Of a stretch of 64,000 nt of DNA, positions 13,098-25,567 are shown in pieces. The notes beneath the pieces were generated by a model. The model saw nothing but the letters and a program-made list of their open reading frames with translations. It was not told where the DNA came from and searched no databases. Made by a program: the position numbers and the translations under genes. Source of the DNA: Eurosta solidaginis (lineage: Eukaryota; Arthropoda; Insecta; Diptera; Tephritidae); the NCBI RefSeq assembly GCF_040869045.1, contig NC_090319.1, forward strand, positions 392,971,601 through 393,035,600, given 5' to 3'. The stretch's first letter is position 1, and each line of letters begins with the position of its first letter.

Positions 13098-13558
13098 TTA
13101 ATTTGATACCCATAATGTAAAGACACATCCTAGTGTTACCCTGGTCCACGTTTTGGCCTATCTCTCGAGACCCTAGTCACAAATAGGTATGAAAATTACT
13201 CTGTACTAAAGCACTCATAAACAGCTTTAATTTTTTATCCATATTGTATAAACATATCCATATTGTATATACCCGGGTCCACGTTTTCGCCTATATCTCG
13301 AGCAGCTTCCATTTGATACCCATGACCCTATCCAGAACGGGATAAAAAGTATCCTATGTCTGTCTCCTGGTTCTAAGCTACCCCTCCACCAATTTTCAGC
13401 CAAATCTGTTCATCCATTCTTGAGTTATAAATACATAGTGTAACTAACACCACTTTCTTTTATATATATACATCACATTAAAAACTTCAAAAATAACAGT
13501 ATTTCTCCACTATTTAATGGATGTTATTATACATATATACCTTCAGTAAAACAAACCA

Positions 13559-13800
13559 CCGCTGTATAGCTAAATGGTTAGCGCAGCGTGCCTAAAGCGT
13601 ACTGATGATGAAGGCTCAGCACCCTTCGAAATGGATCTATTTGCGCAGCTATGGCAGGTTGTCTGAAAAATTGTCTACTTACTATTCCAAAAACAAAATA
13701 AAATTTTTCAATTATAGAAAAATTAAAAAAACAAAAATTATTACAAACAATTATTTTTCTGGCCTTGAGCTCGTTTTCGAACCTTGAGTAGTTTTAAAGG
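13559..13800 (+). repeat. tRNA-derived SINE-like repeat
   Basis: A pol III A-box-like stretch, TAGCTAAATGGTTAGCGCAG, starts at 13567. It is followed by a conserved body (actgatgatgaaggctcagc; aaatggatctatttgcgcag) and ends with ctcgttttcgaaccttgag, which resembles a degraded B box. Two further copies in inverted arrangement lie at 30.89-31.21 kb. The sequence does not fold as a functional tRNA, so it is a repeat, not a tRNA gene. Confidence 0.55.
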
Positions 13801-15086
13801 TTTAAGCACATTCCTGTCTTGTCTTTTCGCGCGAGCGGTCGTACGGGTCATCCTCTACTCAACGTCAATTTTCAGGCTTTTTGCGTTGAGTGGAAAATTA
13901 AAATAGGCCACAAGGTTGGCTTCTGTGCTTCCCTCGGGCGTTTTGGCGGAGTTAGGAGATGCGTTGCCTCCCTGACCTGGAGTTAGGGTGGTTTCTTGCG
14001 CTCCTAACAGGGATCAAAAACTCGTGCATATTTAATAACTGGCGTGGCGCCATGAACGGGTCGTGAAAGACACTTGGCAACAGGCCACTGAAAATTAATG
14101 TTCATATACATACATACTAATGAAAATAAAATTCTCGAAAATAAACGGGACAATTTAACGGAGTGTATATAATTGATGCTGAAAAAGCATGCTCAATTTA
14201 CATACTATGCAGTGTCATTGCATACATCTAACTGCAAATTTTATTGCAAAAAGAACTAATAACGGGATTATAAATATCCTTATTATATACTAATGTGCAG
14301 TCATGTACATATAACCAGAATAAATATAAATTCTTTAAAATATAACACCTGATAAAACGAAAATACTTTTACAAAAATAAAATAAACGAAAAATAATTAC
14401 CCCAATTGGACAAAAACCAACAATTGAATGGACTAGAGTGAATATAAATTCTTTATAATATAACACTAAATACGAAGACAAATTGAACATAACCTGGCGT
14501 GGTGCCGTTTAAATATCATTTTACAAATCACGGATAATCTAATACTAATAGCAAGCTGCTACACATGGTTCTGGCCGAATTGGTATTACCATTGTGTACT
14601 GGTGGAGCTCAACGTGCATCTATACAACACTGGAAATTTAATCCATTAATTAAAAAACATATAATATTGATAATAACCTGGAATATGGGACTTTTATTAT
14701 AGTCCCCTCCATTAAACAAAATTTCAAAAAAAAAAAAAAAAGGGTTTAAGCATTCAAAGGGACATAGGGACAGAAAAAGCGACTATAAAACAAAGTCGTA
14801 GTAGTGTAGTAATAGTGATACGTGCAAAAATACCAACAAATAAAACTTTTGTTTAAGAATTTTAAGGAAATGTTCAATATTTTTAACGAAAGAGGATTTT
14901 TTAAGGGATGTAAGCATTCTTAACCATTCATGTTGCATTAACTTGGGAACACGCATAAATATGTATGTAGATACATATGTCAAGCTGATACGTATGAAAA
15001 TACATATATATGTACATCCATATATACCTATAAACTCTTTTTTACTGAGGTAAACAACACTGCTCACAACAGTTGTCACACTTTCA
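13800..15086. other. Intergenic DNA, no gene seen
   Basis: A/T-rich sequence. A phrase, aatataaattctttaaaatataacac, recurs in two variants near 14320 and 14445, and a ctggcgtgg(c/t)gcc phrase recurs near 14040 and 14493. This indicates a diverged local duplication of about 125-450 bp. No coding signal was recognised. Confidence 0.4.
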
Positions 15087-15266
15087 TTAAAAGGGCGTGC
15101 ACACTAAGCGACGCGACACGTTACACAAAATATTCGCGGCATTTTTGCCTAATTGGTTGGTCAACTGGGTCGTGTCGTGTCGCTATGTGTGCATGGTTCC
15201 ATAAGAATACATGCAAAGAATATTATGTCGCTACGTGTCGCGTCGCTTAGTGTGCACGCACTTTAA
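15087..15266. mobile_element. MITE with long terminal inverted repeats and TTAA flanks
   Basis: TTAA (15087-15090) and TTAA (15263-15266) bracket 172 bp. The left end is AAGGGCGTGCACACTAAGCG then ACGCGACACGT. The right end is its near-perfect reverse complement, ACGTGTCGCGTCGC then TTAGTGTGCACGCACT. TTAA duplication is characteristic of piggyBac-type transposition, so this is probably a piggyBac-mobilised miniature element. It encodes no protein. Confidence 0.7.
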
Positions 15267-16383
15267 CCCACATCCCACATATAATTTTCAATTTACTTCC
15301 ATGGAATTCTTACCACAAAATTTGCAAAGCCAATAAAATACAGCAGAACACCTCAAAGATAATTTAGTCTAGGCATTAAAAAGAAAAGTACTGGATCTTA
15401 GGGCAAACACATTACGAGGACACATCAGAGTTTGTTTAAGTGGCTTCAAAGATTTTTTTCACTAGTCGAGCTGAACAATTTGTTTTCAAATGCATATGTG
15501 CCGCTAAGAAACTTGGCAGGGTTTACCACTGATGGAGCTATTATAATGGCCGTCGAGTTGAACAAATTGAAAACTAAGTATAAGAATTAAACTAATTTGT
15601 TTTATGTTTGGTGTACTTGCCAAACAAAAGGTAACACCTTCAAAATTTTTTACAAAAAATTTCTATAGAAAAATTGCACGTCGATATTTAAATCATTCTC
15701 ACACAGCTCCAAGTAAAAACTGGACTATGGCAGTGTCATAAAGCACGAGGTAGAACATGGCTGCAAATACCGTATTGTTCCGTGATGTTCCAACGAATCC
15801 CAATCAGAATCATATACTTAATATATACGAATCTATGCATACAAACATATTATTCCAAATTAACATAAATAACCTATTTAATCATAACAATTTATCACTC
15901 GAAGTAGCCATAACGAAAAAAGTTAATTTGCATACTCGTTCTTAATTGAAAGTGATTTAACTTTCGATTTCAAGAAAGGCTTTCAGTTAGCAGAAAAGTA
16001 ATATAATTTTATATGCCTGCGCGTTTATTGTCTTAACGTTTAACCATTTGCAGACAACTTTTTAAAAATATTACAATTGAAAACGAGTTACATTTTTAAG
16101 GAGGTATATTAGTTAATGAGTGGTTGACCGAATCGATTTTTTTCCCTAAATAAACGGAAATTTTTAAAGTTTTTTGTTTAACTTTTTTGATAAAAATCTA
16201 AAATTTCGGACCACAGTTTCACTGAAATTCCACGTCTGGCTTTACACCTGCGAGTAAAAAAATAGCAGCGCAAACTATTAGAACATTTTAACAGTTACTT
16301 AATTTTGTTTCTTTTCTTAAATTAAAAAAAAAGTATGCTTTATGTTACCAAAAATATCACTGCGTTACAAAAACGAGCTTTAG
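15267..16383. other. Intergenic DNA, no gene seen
   Basis: About 1.1 kb of A/T-rich sequence. Around 15415-15620 the text (e.g. acaatttgttttcaaatgc, gatggagctattataatggc) could be a degraded transposase-like fragment, but no frame stays open and I cannot name it. Confidence 0.3.
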
Positions 16384-16621
16384 TTCTGTCCTATGAACCA
16401 AATATAATCTTTCGGAAAGGGGAGAAAAAATAAAAATACACGTGTATCGGCGATTTTCATGTACACGTCAAAATGTTTGTTTATGTCTAATTTTTTTTTA
16501 TGTTATACTTTATACATACAACAAAAAAAAAATTCTGACGTGTACATGAAAATCGCCGATACACGTGTATTTTTATTTTTTCTCCCCTTCCGAAAAAGTA
16601 TATTTGGTTCATAGGACAGAA
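16384..16621. mobile_element. Palindromic MITE with about 90-bp arms
   Basis: The left arm 16384-16474 (starts TTCTGTCCTATGAACCAAAT) and the right arm 16532-16621 (ends ATTTGGTTCATAGGACAGAA) are near-perfect reverse complements. They meet around a short A/T-rich loop of about 57 nt. The inner part of the arms carries ACACGTGTAT and ATCGGCGATTTTCATGTACA. A transcript would form a very long hairpin. No coding capacity; superfamily unknown. Confidence 0.75.
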
Positions 16622-16929
16622 TGTGTGTAACGCGGTGTATGTAAACAAAATTCGATTGGCTTTTAAAAATCTACAATTTTTTTGAAAGATCTCTTACATT
16701 TTTATCCAATTAATAATAATAATATTCTCATTCTTTGTATGGAAGAACATGTAAAAAACCTATAAAAAAAAAAATAAATTTAAAAATATTCAAATCGTTT
16801 CCTAAAACACTAAGGCTAACGGTAGAGTGTTTTTTTTTTATTTTCATATATTTTAAAAGCTTGAAATGTTTCTAGCATAAGAATTTTCCATAAGAAGTAA
16901 TTTGCAGAGCTTTCTACATATGTTACAGC

Positions 16930-17325
16930 AATGCTCCTTGCGGACGGCGTGGTGTGATGGTAGTGTGCTCTGCCGCTCTGCCATCCACACCGAAGATCCT
17001 GGGTTCACGCCCCGAGAAAAGCAATATCAAAATTTTAGAAACAAGTTTTTTCAATTAGAAGACATTTTTTCTAAGCGGGGTCGCCCCTCGCCAGTGTTTG
17101 GCAAGCACTCTGAGTATATTTCTGCCATGGAAAGCTTATCAGTGAAAACTCATCTGCCTTGCAGATACCGTTCGGAGTCGGCATAAAACAAGTAGGTCCT
17201 GTATCGCCAATTCGTAGGAAAAATTAAAAGGAGCACGACGCAAATTGGAAGAGAAGTTCGGCCTAAAATATCTTCGGAGGTTATCGCGCCTTACATACAT
17301 TTTTTTTTTAATGCTTCTTGCTTTC
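16930..17325 (+). mobile_element. tRNA-derived SINE
   Basis: The head is tRNA-like: an A box TGGTGTGATGGTAG (from about 16950) and a B box GGGTTCACGCCC (from about 17001) are spaced as in a tRNA. The body contains taagcggggtcgcccctcg and cttgcagataccgttcggag and runs to about 17300. The phrase aagcggggtcgcccctc recurs at about 45040 inside another repeat, so the family is repeated in this genome. Classed as a pol III SINE; the exact 3' end was not located. Confidence 0.7.
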
Positions 17326-17504
17326 ACTCAGTCGTCAGCCTAGATAAAATTTTGTAATTATTTTATGAAGATTTTAAAACTGCTCGAGTTTTCGAATTTC
17401 TTCGGAAATGTTTTGAGATTTGCGTACATCGTTTTCATCAAACAACTCTATACCCTTGGCCGTGCAGTTGTTTTGTTAAGAAAAGTCGATCGTGAACTGA
17501 ATGT

Positions 17505-20500
17505 CGGATATTTTATTTTTTTTATTTATTTATTTATTTATTATTTAAAGTCGACGACAAACTATGGTCGACTGCATAATATAAAAGATATATAAATATA
17601 CAACTCAAAAGATAAAATTTAAGATATATCGATCAATGTTATATTACAAACAAAGAAATATTAATGAACATTACTCTATAATTTCAGAATATAATAATAA
17701 TAAGAAATATGAGCACAAATAAGATCTTATGCCGAAATTTTATACTGGCGGAATGCATCAGATTCCGCTCAGCATGATTTCGGAATGCAGTGGATTCCAA
17801 TCTTCCTGTTGGAATGCAACAAAATTCCAATCAGCATGTCATGGGAATCCGGCAGTGCTAAGAGTAGTGTAATGAGGATATGCCATCACAAGGCATAAAA
17901 AAGTCACATGACCTGTGTTGTTGGAATGCACCGGATTCCAATCAGCTCTATGCCTGACCCATAAGATTATACTGCCGGAATGCATACGATTCCGGTCAGT
18001 GACTCATGAAAAAGCATGTTTTTTACGTTGTTGAAATGCACCAGATTCCAATCAACACAGTACTGTCTTGTTCCTTCTTAATGATACATGTTGATAAATG
18101 TTCCTCCATCCTTGAGCGATATAGTTCCTGTTTTTTATGGAAGGAATAAAATGCCGGCAAATTAAATTAGCTTGTATCTCTTAAATTAGATAGGCAAGTA
18201 TTGCATTACGTATAGTGGCAAAAGTACATTCAAGACTGATACAGCTATACAAGTCATTGTAGTGCGCGCACCAGATAAGAAGAGGATTATTTTTAACAAA
18301 GTTTCGTCGACAAAGGGGTAAATAGAAAGGAACGTAGTGTCTGGATACTTTATGGGGAACCGCAAAAAACAAGCGGCTGAGGAGGTCCGCAGAATTAATT
18401 TCTCCAATAATGAGCTTATGGATGAACAATACCCCCAGTAATATTTTCCGATTTTCCAGAGTGGGTAAGTTAATAAGAAAAAGTCTACTTCTGTATGGAG
18501 GAAGGTGGAGACTTGAGTCCCAATTAAGGCCGCGCAATGCAAATATCAAAAATTGCTTTTGAACCGACTCAAGACGCTGTATATGCTTTTGAGAAACAGG
18601 GGACCAAACGCATGAGCAATACTCGAGTATTGGACGAACCAGCGATGTGTAAAGAACCTTAGTGAGGTACGGATCATCGAACTCTTTAGCCCATCTTTTA
18701 ACAAATCCAAGTAAAACCAACGCTTTGTTGGCTATAGATGAAATATGCATGTTAAAATTCAATTTTGGATCAAAAAGGACACCTAGATCATTTGCAATAG
18801 ATATACGCTCCAAAGGCGTACCATCTATAACATAAGATCTCAATGCTGGCTTCACTCGGTGAAATGTCATATGCTTACATTTAGAGCAATTTAAAGCTAG
18901 TAAATTTGTTGTGCACCAACATTGGAACGAGTCCAAGTCGGCCTGAAGAAGATCCAAGGAACTCAAATCGGTAGGACAGTAAGTGTAGCAAAGTTTTACA
19001 TCATCCACATACATTATAGTATGGGAATATAATATTGTCTGTGGCAAGTCATTAATGAACAGGGCAAAGAGCAAAGGGCCTAGATGACTTCCCTGGGGTA
19101 CGCCGGAGGAAACTCCGAACGATTCCGACAGATTGCACTTGAACAGGACTTTTTGGGTCCGGTTAGAAAGATAGCTTTTCAGCTACATTAATAGGTGAAA
19201 CGGAAAGCCCAGTAAATCAAGCTTATGAATAAGCAACTCATGGTTGACGGTATCAAATGCTTTGCTGAAGTCCGTGTAGATGACATCCGTTTGCTTGTCG
19301 CTAAAAATCCTTCCATAACTATAGAGGTGAATACAAGCAAATTTGTAGTGGTTGACCTTTGACGAATAAAACCGTGTTGGCATGGAGACAAAAGACTAGA
19401 ACACTTTTGACCTACTACCTTTTTTATGCAGGGGTATAATAAAAGACTGTTTCCAAAGTGCCGGGAATTACGCAGATCCCAGAGATAGATCAAATAATTT
19501 TAAAATAGGCTCATACATGTTTTCGGCGCAGTACCTAAGCACGCAACTAGGAACACCGTCCGGTCCCGGAGAAAAGGTGGGCTTCAAAGATTGAAGACTC
19601 TGAAGAACAATATTACCATCAATAGCAGGATTCCTAATGTAATTCGAGCTATCTAAGCGATAGGGATATTGACCGGAATGAAAACCATTGGATGAATACG
19701 TGGACTTAAAGAACTTAGAAAATAGTTCAGCAACGTCGTTATCAGTGCAAGCTTTTTTACCTCCAAAGGTTAATGAGGAAGGATACCCAGAAGTTTTCCG
19801 CTTTGAATTTACGAAACTGTAAAACTTTTTTGGATTTCTAAAAAATTGGGCTTTACAACAACTCAAGTAATTTTTATAACAAAGCTGATTAAGACGGTGA
19901 AATTTAGAACGAGCTATTAGATATTTAGAGAGGTATGCAGATGCTCCAGATTTCTTGAATCTCTTATAAAGCCTAGATTTAATGTTATTAAGTCTGATAA
20001 GTTGCCTTGAAAACCAAGGGGGCTTATTCGAACATAGGGTATAGCGAGTAGGAATGCAGGTATCAAAGAAGCCATCAAGCGTACTGTAAAATATAGAGAT
20101 AGCCGAATCGACATCATTGCAAGCATAGAGATCCGGCCAATCATGGGAAGCCAACAGATCATTGGGCATAATGAAATTCGCTTTGTAGAAGCATCTAGAT
20201 CGGGGACGAGACTGTACTTGAATCCTACGGGGTAGGCTGATATCAAGTGATATCTCTACCGTAGGGTGAAGAGGGTCTTCTGGAAGGGATAAAGGTGGTA
20301 TTTGCGTAAGGGCAGTACCCACCGAGCCATACACAAATACTAAATCCAGCATTTTATTTCCACTATTTGGAACATTGTTAATCTGTAAAAGAGATGAGTC
20401 TAACAAGCAATTAAGAAACTCATGTTTAGCAGTGGGAGTTAAAAATTTTTAATCACTTATATTAACCCAATTAACTGTTGGCGAGTTAGAGTCACCAACA

Positions 20501-21700
20501 ACAACAAGTCGATCGTTATCTCCCAACTGCGAATGTAAATCGCAGATGGCCGAGCTATGACTATCATAAACATCCATATCCGAACGAGGTGGTATATACG
20601 AACAGGAAACAATTACGCTATAGCTACCGAATGAAAGCCTAACTGCTATGAATTCGATATGAGAGATATTATCCAGCGAAATCAACTCAGATGATAGGTT
20701 AGATTCAACAGCAATAAGGACATCTCCCGCTCTAGAGATGCGATCACGCCGATAAACAGCATATTTATTTGAAAAAACCTCAGAATTGTAATTATCAGGC
20801 TTTAGCCAGGTCTCCGTAAAAGCGACAACTTGTGCAGAAAATTTGAAAGAATTAAGGAAGAATGGAACAAGTTTCGATCGTAAACCACGAACATTTTGGT
20901 AATTAATGAGAAGACGGGACAGATCAGCAATTACCTTTGTGTTGTTATTACTGTGTTCGTCATACCGTTTTTTGGCTGTAATAAAACAGGTTCGGCCCTC
21001 GCCTTTCTTGTCAACAAGTGAGCCACAGTATGCTTAGGCCAAAAAGAGCAATCAAGTACCTTATCGAAATATTCATCTGAAAGGGATATTTTAAATGAGG
21101 AGATGTCTCTCTCATATTTGAAGTTAAATTTATACACATTGATGTTACTAGTGGGTGCAACACCAAGTTTAGAGCAAACGTAATGAGCAATGTCATTTTC
21201 GGTAAGCGAGGCGTGTAATCGGGAAACAAATACAGCCCTACGAGGTGGCACGACAGTCACCTGCAAAGGAGTAGTGGATAGCGCACCAGAGAGCTGGGAT
21301 GGTGCGGCCGTTATAGAACAGTTGACAGAAAACGCATTGCTTGGCCTAACGTTGGTTATCGAGCCCGTCAAAGAAGTACTATTTTTTTCTGGTACACTTG
21401 TATCGCCAGCAACAACCCCAGTATCGGTAACTGTTATTGTTGGAGCTAAAGATACCGGTGGAGGTTTAGGATGAATTGGGGAGTCCAGCGAAATCAACAT
21501 TGGTGACGTAGAACAAACAGCCGCAAAGGTACCACTATTAGTGTACAGTGTAAATTTAAATTTTCTTGAAAGATTTACATTCACAGATATCGAATAACGC
21601 ACTAAGTAAATTTCGAGGAACAAGATACTTCTTCGGCTATGCTGGGAAGTCACAGAATTTTATAAGAGTTTTGCTCCTATTTATTACTCGCAGGAGTACT
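17505..21700 (-). mobile_element. Degenerate Jockey/CR1-type LINE, nearly full length
   Basis: ORF1-like region: 21653-20931. ORF2 follows. It starts with an apurinic endonuclease (near 20925: INYQNVRGL, FTETWL; 20685-20449: SYIPPRSDMD, VVVGDSNSP). Next is a linker and reverse transcriptase start (20406-19468; SPGPDGVPSCVLRYC). The RT core follows (19493-19183; VIYTDFSKAFDTVNH) and then the RT end and C-terminus (19074-18181; MYVDDVKL, LVRPILEYCS). Frameshifts and stops separate these blocks, so it is dead. The 3' UTR (18180-17550) holds a run of short hairpins, and the element ends in an (AAAT)n tail on its own strand (17505-17547). Clade is by motif only. Confidence 0.85.
17745..18055 (-). 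repeat. Cluster of short hairpin repeats in the LINE 3' UTR
   Basis: At least six copies of a GGAATGCA...GATTCC palindrome occur in about 310 bp. Examples begin near 17756 (cggaatgcatcagattccg), 17790 (cggaatgcagtggattccaa), 17818 (ttggaatgcaac, then aaaattccaa), 17920 (ttggaatgcaccggattcca), 17974 (cggaatgcatacgattccgg) and 18030 (ttgaaatgcaccagattcca). Stem bases vary between copies while pairing is kept (ccgg/ccgg versus ttgg/ccaa). The cluster lies between ORF2 and the tail. Confidence 0.7.
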
Positions 21701-22433
21701 TAGGCATGATCGCTTTCTTCAGCGCTGTTTACTGAGAGACATGAAGTGGTGTTTGGCAATTATTGTTTGTCAAGGGTTAATGAGAATTTTCTGCTATTGT
21801 ATTAGGGACTTCACGCACTTAGCGAATAGACGGTTCTGGATGCAGGTTGGTAATATCTTAAAAGCAATGGATTGAGTTAGTCATTAGGAGTGACGAAAAC
21901 GGGTATTGTTGGGATTTTCCTTCGATTTCAGTATGAGTGGCTTATTAAACTTTTAGCTAAAAATGAAATGCTCTTCCTAAAATTTGCGGGGTAGGAGTGG
22001 CCTACTTGGCATACCGTTAAGATAAGCTAATCTCGACAAGACCTAAAAACTCGATCAAGTAATGCAAAGTTCAAATCAAACCAATGAGCCAATTGCTGAG
22101 TCCAAATGTAGCTTTCAGATCCAGGTCTTCCGTGCGAATTTAAACTAAAGTATGTACGACTTAAACTGTGAGCGCTCAATAGTTGTTCTATTTGCCGTTG
22201 TCATAAATATGAAGAACTAACAGCCCAAACTTGTGCAATTCATCAAATATCTTTATAGGTAGTCATGTCCAAATATTGAGCAAGCAAATATTACAAACCC
22301 ACATGACTGGCTTGTATTGACTTGCCACAAATTATGTAAGTCAATAAATAAAGTCACAGTAGCTGAGAAAAAACATCCATAAAATTGTCGGTAGTGCGCG
22401 CATGCTCAATACAAAACACCTTCTTATGTGAAA
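21700..22433. other. Noncoding stretch between LINE and interspersed repeat
   Basis: No coding feature is recognised. The first part may be the 5' UTR of the adjacent - strand LINE. The rest is unique-looking A/T-rich sequence. Confidence 0.35.
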
Positions 22434-22847
22434 CAAGTAAGGAAGGTTAAGTTCGGGTGTAACCGAACATTACATACTCAGTTGAGAGCTGTGGAGACAA
22501 AGTAAGGGAAAATCACCATGTTGTAAAAAGAACCTAGGGTAACCCTGGAATGTGTTTGTATAACATGTGTATCAAATGGAAGGTATTAAAGAGTATTTTA
22601 AGAGGAAGTGGGCCATAGTTCTATAGATGGACGCCATTTAGGGATATCGCCATAAAGGTGGACCAGGCCCGACTCTAGAATTTGTTTGTACGATATGGGT
22701 ATCAAATGAAATGTGTTAATGATCATTTTAAAAGGGAGTGGGCCTAAGTTCTATAGGTGGACGCCTTTTCGAGATATCGCCATAAAGGTGGACCAGGGGT
22801 GACTCTAGAATTTATTTTGTACGATATGGGTATCAAATGAGAGGTAT

Positions 22848-23455
22848 TGTTACGAATATTAGCAAAACTAAGGAGTGCTGCCAGCTCTAAGCGATGCTAA
22901 GAAGTGACGTGAATGCACATCAATAATTCAATCATCATGTATCTACATAAACGAAACAATAACTGCGTCTACATATATGTACCATGTACGTGTACGAGCA
23001 GCAGAGAGTCAATGCACAAATACATGCATATATCTGAGATACTCCTATAAGTATGCAATGAGAAAAACTATAAAATTGTGCAATTGTAGTTACAGCTGAG
23101 GAGTTTGAGAGCTATTGGACTAGTAGATTCTGGAAGCGTCTAGAAGATGCGAACGAGGAAACCAAAGAGTATAAAAGGCCACAGATGTAGAGGCGCTGTA
23201 ATTCAGTTTGAGTTGAGCAATCAATCAGTTATTGATTAAGCACGCGATCTAGCGGCCAATAGTAAAGTTTAATTTGAGTTATCAATCAGTTTGGTTATTA
23301 AGCCAGCGAGTAGCAAAGTATAAGTGTTATTGTGAAGTACTTTAATAAAGGCCATTTTTCCATTATTCAATATTGGAGTTATTTATTCAACAGTTTAGTG
23401 ATTCGAACTTAGCAGAGGATTGCAAATAAGAGGATTTGCAAGTAAATTCGTAACA
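22848..23455 (+). repeat. 5' LTR of the gypsy element
   Basis: 608 bp, TGTTACG...CGTAACA. It has a candidate TATA box, gagtataaaagg, near 23167, and an AATAAA near 23343 that could serve as the polyadenylation signal. The same layout occurs in the 3' LTR and in the solo LTR at 29639-30366. Confidence 0.85.
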
Positions 23456-23508
23456 ATTGGTGTCAGAAGAGGAATTGTTGAATAAATTCCGAAGATTGGG
23501 AATACAAC

Positions 23509-25095
23509 TTGGACATAGCAAAGTTCAGTGAATTGAAGATCCAGCAACTGAAAAAGGAGTTGGAGAAGCGTGGCTTAAATACAACCGGCAATAAGATCGA
23601 ACTTCAAGCACGGCTAAGAGAGGTAATGGAGTCGCAAGGAATTGATGTGGACGAGTATGTCTTTTATCCTGATGGGGACGAGACAACAACAAAAATTGAA
23701 GAGAAAAATGAAACATCGCACACAGTTACGAGCACAGACTTGAACATGATATTGGCTACAATAGCTGCTCAAACATCGACATTAACATCAATGTCGTCAC
23801 AAATGTCATCACAACTGGAAGAGCAGAAGACATATATATCATCCCAACTTGAAGCACAAGAAACACGTATGTCAGAAATGTCGACACAGATGACATCGAA
23901 GATTGAAGTACAAGAAACGCGTATGGCAGAAATGTCGACACAGATTACATCAAAGATGGAGGCACAACTGAAAGAACAAGAGGCACGCATAACAGTACAA
24001 CTCGAAGCGGAAGAGGCACGTATATCATCAAAACTCGAAGCAAGTATGGACGAGAAAATAACGCAGTTTGAGGAAAAAATCGAAGCCGAGGTGGATGCTT
24101 TGAGAGGTCGTATACAAGAGTTGCAATTAAACCGCCCAGCTGTTTCAGCAACCAATCCAAAGGTAAAAACACCATCCTTTGACGGTTCTGTTCCTTTCCA
24201 GGTCTTTAAGCTACAATTTGAGAAGACGTCGGCAGCTAACAACTGGAATGCTGAAGATAAAGTTGCAGCTCTGTTCGTGGCATTGAAAGGGCCAGCAGCC
24301 GAAATCCTACAGACGATTCCCGAAGGAGAGCGGAACAACTATGAAGCATTGATGTCCGCTGTCGAGAGACGTTATGGAAGCGAGCATAGAAAACAGATAT
24401 TCCAAATTGAGTTGCAAAACCGCTACCAAAAAGCAAACGAGACATTTGATATTGAAAGATTGGCTCATCTGGCAAATGCGGACGCACCCGTGGAATACAC
24501 GGAAAGGGTAAAAATCCAGAGTTTTATAAATGGCATACGAGATGTGGAAACGAAGCGGGCTACATATGCGAATCCAAAACTAACATTTGCTGAAACGGTA
24601 TCGCATGCTCTGATTAAGGAAACAGCGTCGCTTCTGTGTAAGCCAGTTTTCAAAGCACGCCGTGTGGAAGTAGAAAGGTCAGAGTGGGTAGACACAATTT
24701 TGGAAGCACTGAAGGGATCACAACAGAAAAATGCCGGAGTTATTAAATGTTTCAAGTGCGGCAACTCAGTTCACATTGCACGTCATTGCTATCTTGGTCC
24801 TAATAGTTCCAACAATGTGGGTGGCCGTAAACGCAAAGCTGGCGGAAATGAGCAAGAGCGTGTCGGATGTAAAGAACGAAAACTTGCCCCGGCTATTGAA
24901 TGTCCTGTGATATCTGTGTCGCAGATTGGAAGGAAATCTAGCAGTCTTACCATCAGAGGGAATGTGGATGGTAAAGAGCGTGTACTGACTGTAGATACGG
25001 GGGCATCTCATTCCTTGATTCGATCTGATTTGGTCTACAGGAGAGTAAAGTCATTACCTGGAGCAAGGTTGCGTACGGTCACAGGCGAGTATTAA
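23509..25095 (+). pseudogene. Gag-protease region of the gypsy element (SAP domain, zinc knuckle)
   Basis: About 528 codons. The N-terminus resembles a SAP motif (FSELKIQQLKKELEKRGLNT). A long acidic/glutamine-rich coiled-coil-like region with repeated QE(A/T)RMSEMST units follows, then a capsid-like region (FQVFKLQFEKTSAANNW). A zinc knuckle of CX2CX4HX4C type (CFKCGNSVHIARHC) and an aspartic protease active site (DTGASHSLI) come last. The frame opens at TTG, with no ATG at the expected place. It stops at TGEY just after the protease; the next frame (25107-25571) resumes with VVAEIVDEVILGVDFLVDHD. A short deletion or frameshift has therefore broken it. Confidence 0.8.
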
Positions 25096-25567
25096 TTGGA
25101 AAAGTCATGGTTCTACCCAAATTCGTTGTGGCGGAGATCGTTGATGAAGTCATATTGGGAGTGGACTTCTTGGTTGACCATGACATCAGGATCGATATGC
25201 GGAGAAAAATTATGCGCTATAAGAACCACGACATACCACTTAACTTTAGTTTGGAAACAGGGTTCAGCAGTAATCGGGTACTGGTGGAAAAGACTCGACA
25301 AAGACCACGAAAGTCAAAGGCAAAGGTTGATAGATCGAATGGGCAAAATAAATCAAAATCAAAAGTACCTGCGAGAGAAACACTGGCATTGAAAAAACCT
25401 AAAAGACGCAGGAAAACGAAGCAACGAATTTCCGAGAAAGAATGCGAAGGTAGTTTCAAGCCAGAGCACACTACTGTGGGGAAACGTGGGAACGATACTG
25501 ATTATGCAAATCAAATCCGTCCAGCGCAAGCTCTACGAAGTAGTTCATCGGCCAAACAACAAAATGT

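Larger units (their letters stand above)
10915..13470. repeat. Interspersed repeat split by Harbinger-like insertion
   Basis: The left part (10915-11538) starts with a pyrimidine-rich tract and CAGTCCCAGTCCC-type simple repeats, and matches the segment at 195-640. Both the left part and the right part (13098-13470) contain units of the form ttgatacccatattgta ... ctcgagaccctagtcac ... aaattactctgtactaaag. Without the insertion at 11539-13097 the sequence reads agcttta|atttgataccc, restoring one repeat unit. No protein is encoded. Confidence 0.6.

Noticed and set aside
13567..13625. Possible tRNA gene
   Set aside because: An A-box-like start is present, but there is no cloverleaf, no proper B box at tRNA spacing, and the sequence recurs as a dispersed repeat.
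16939..17015. Possible tRNA gene with A and B boxes
   Set aside because: The arms do not pair as a tRNA, and a repeat body follows that recurs near 45 kb; SINE is the better call.
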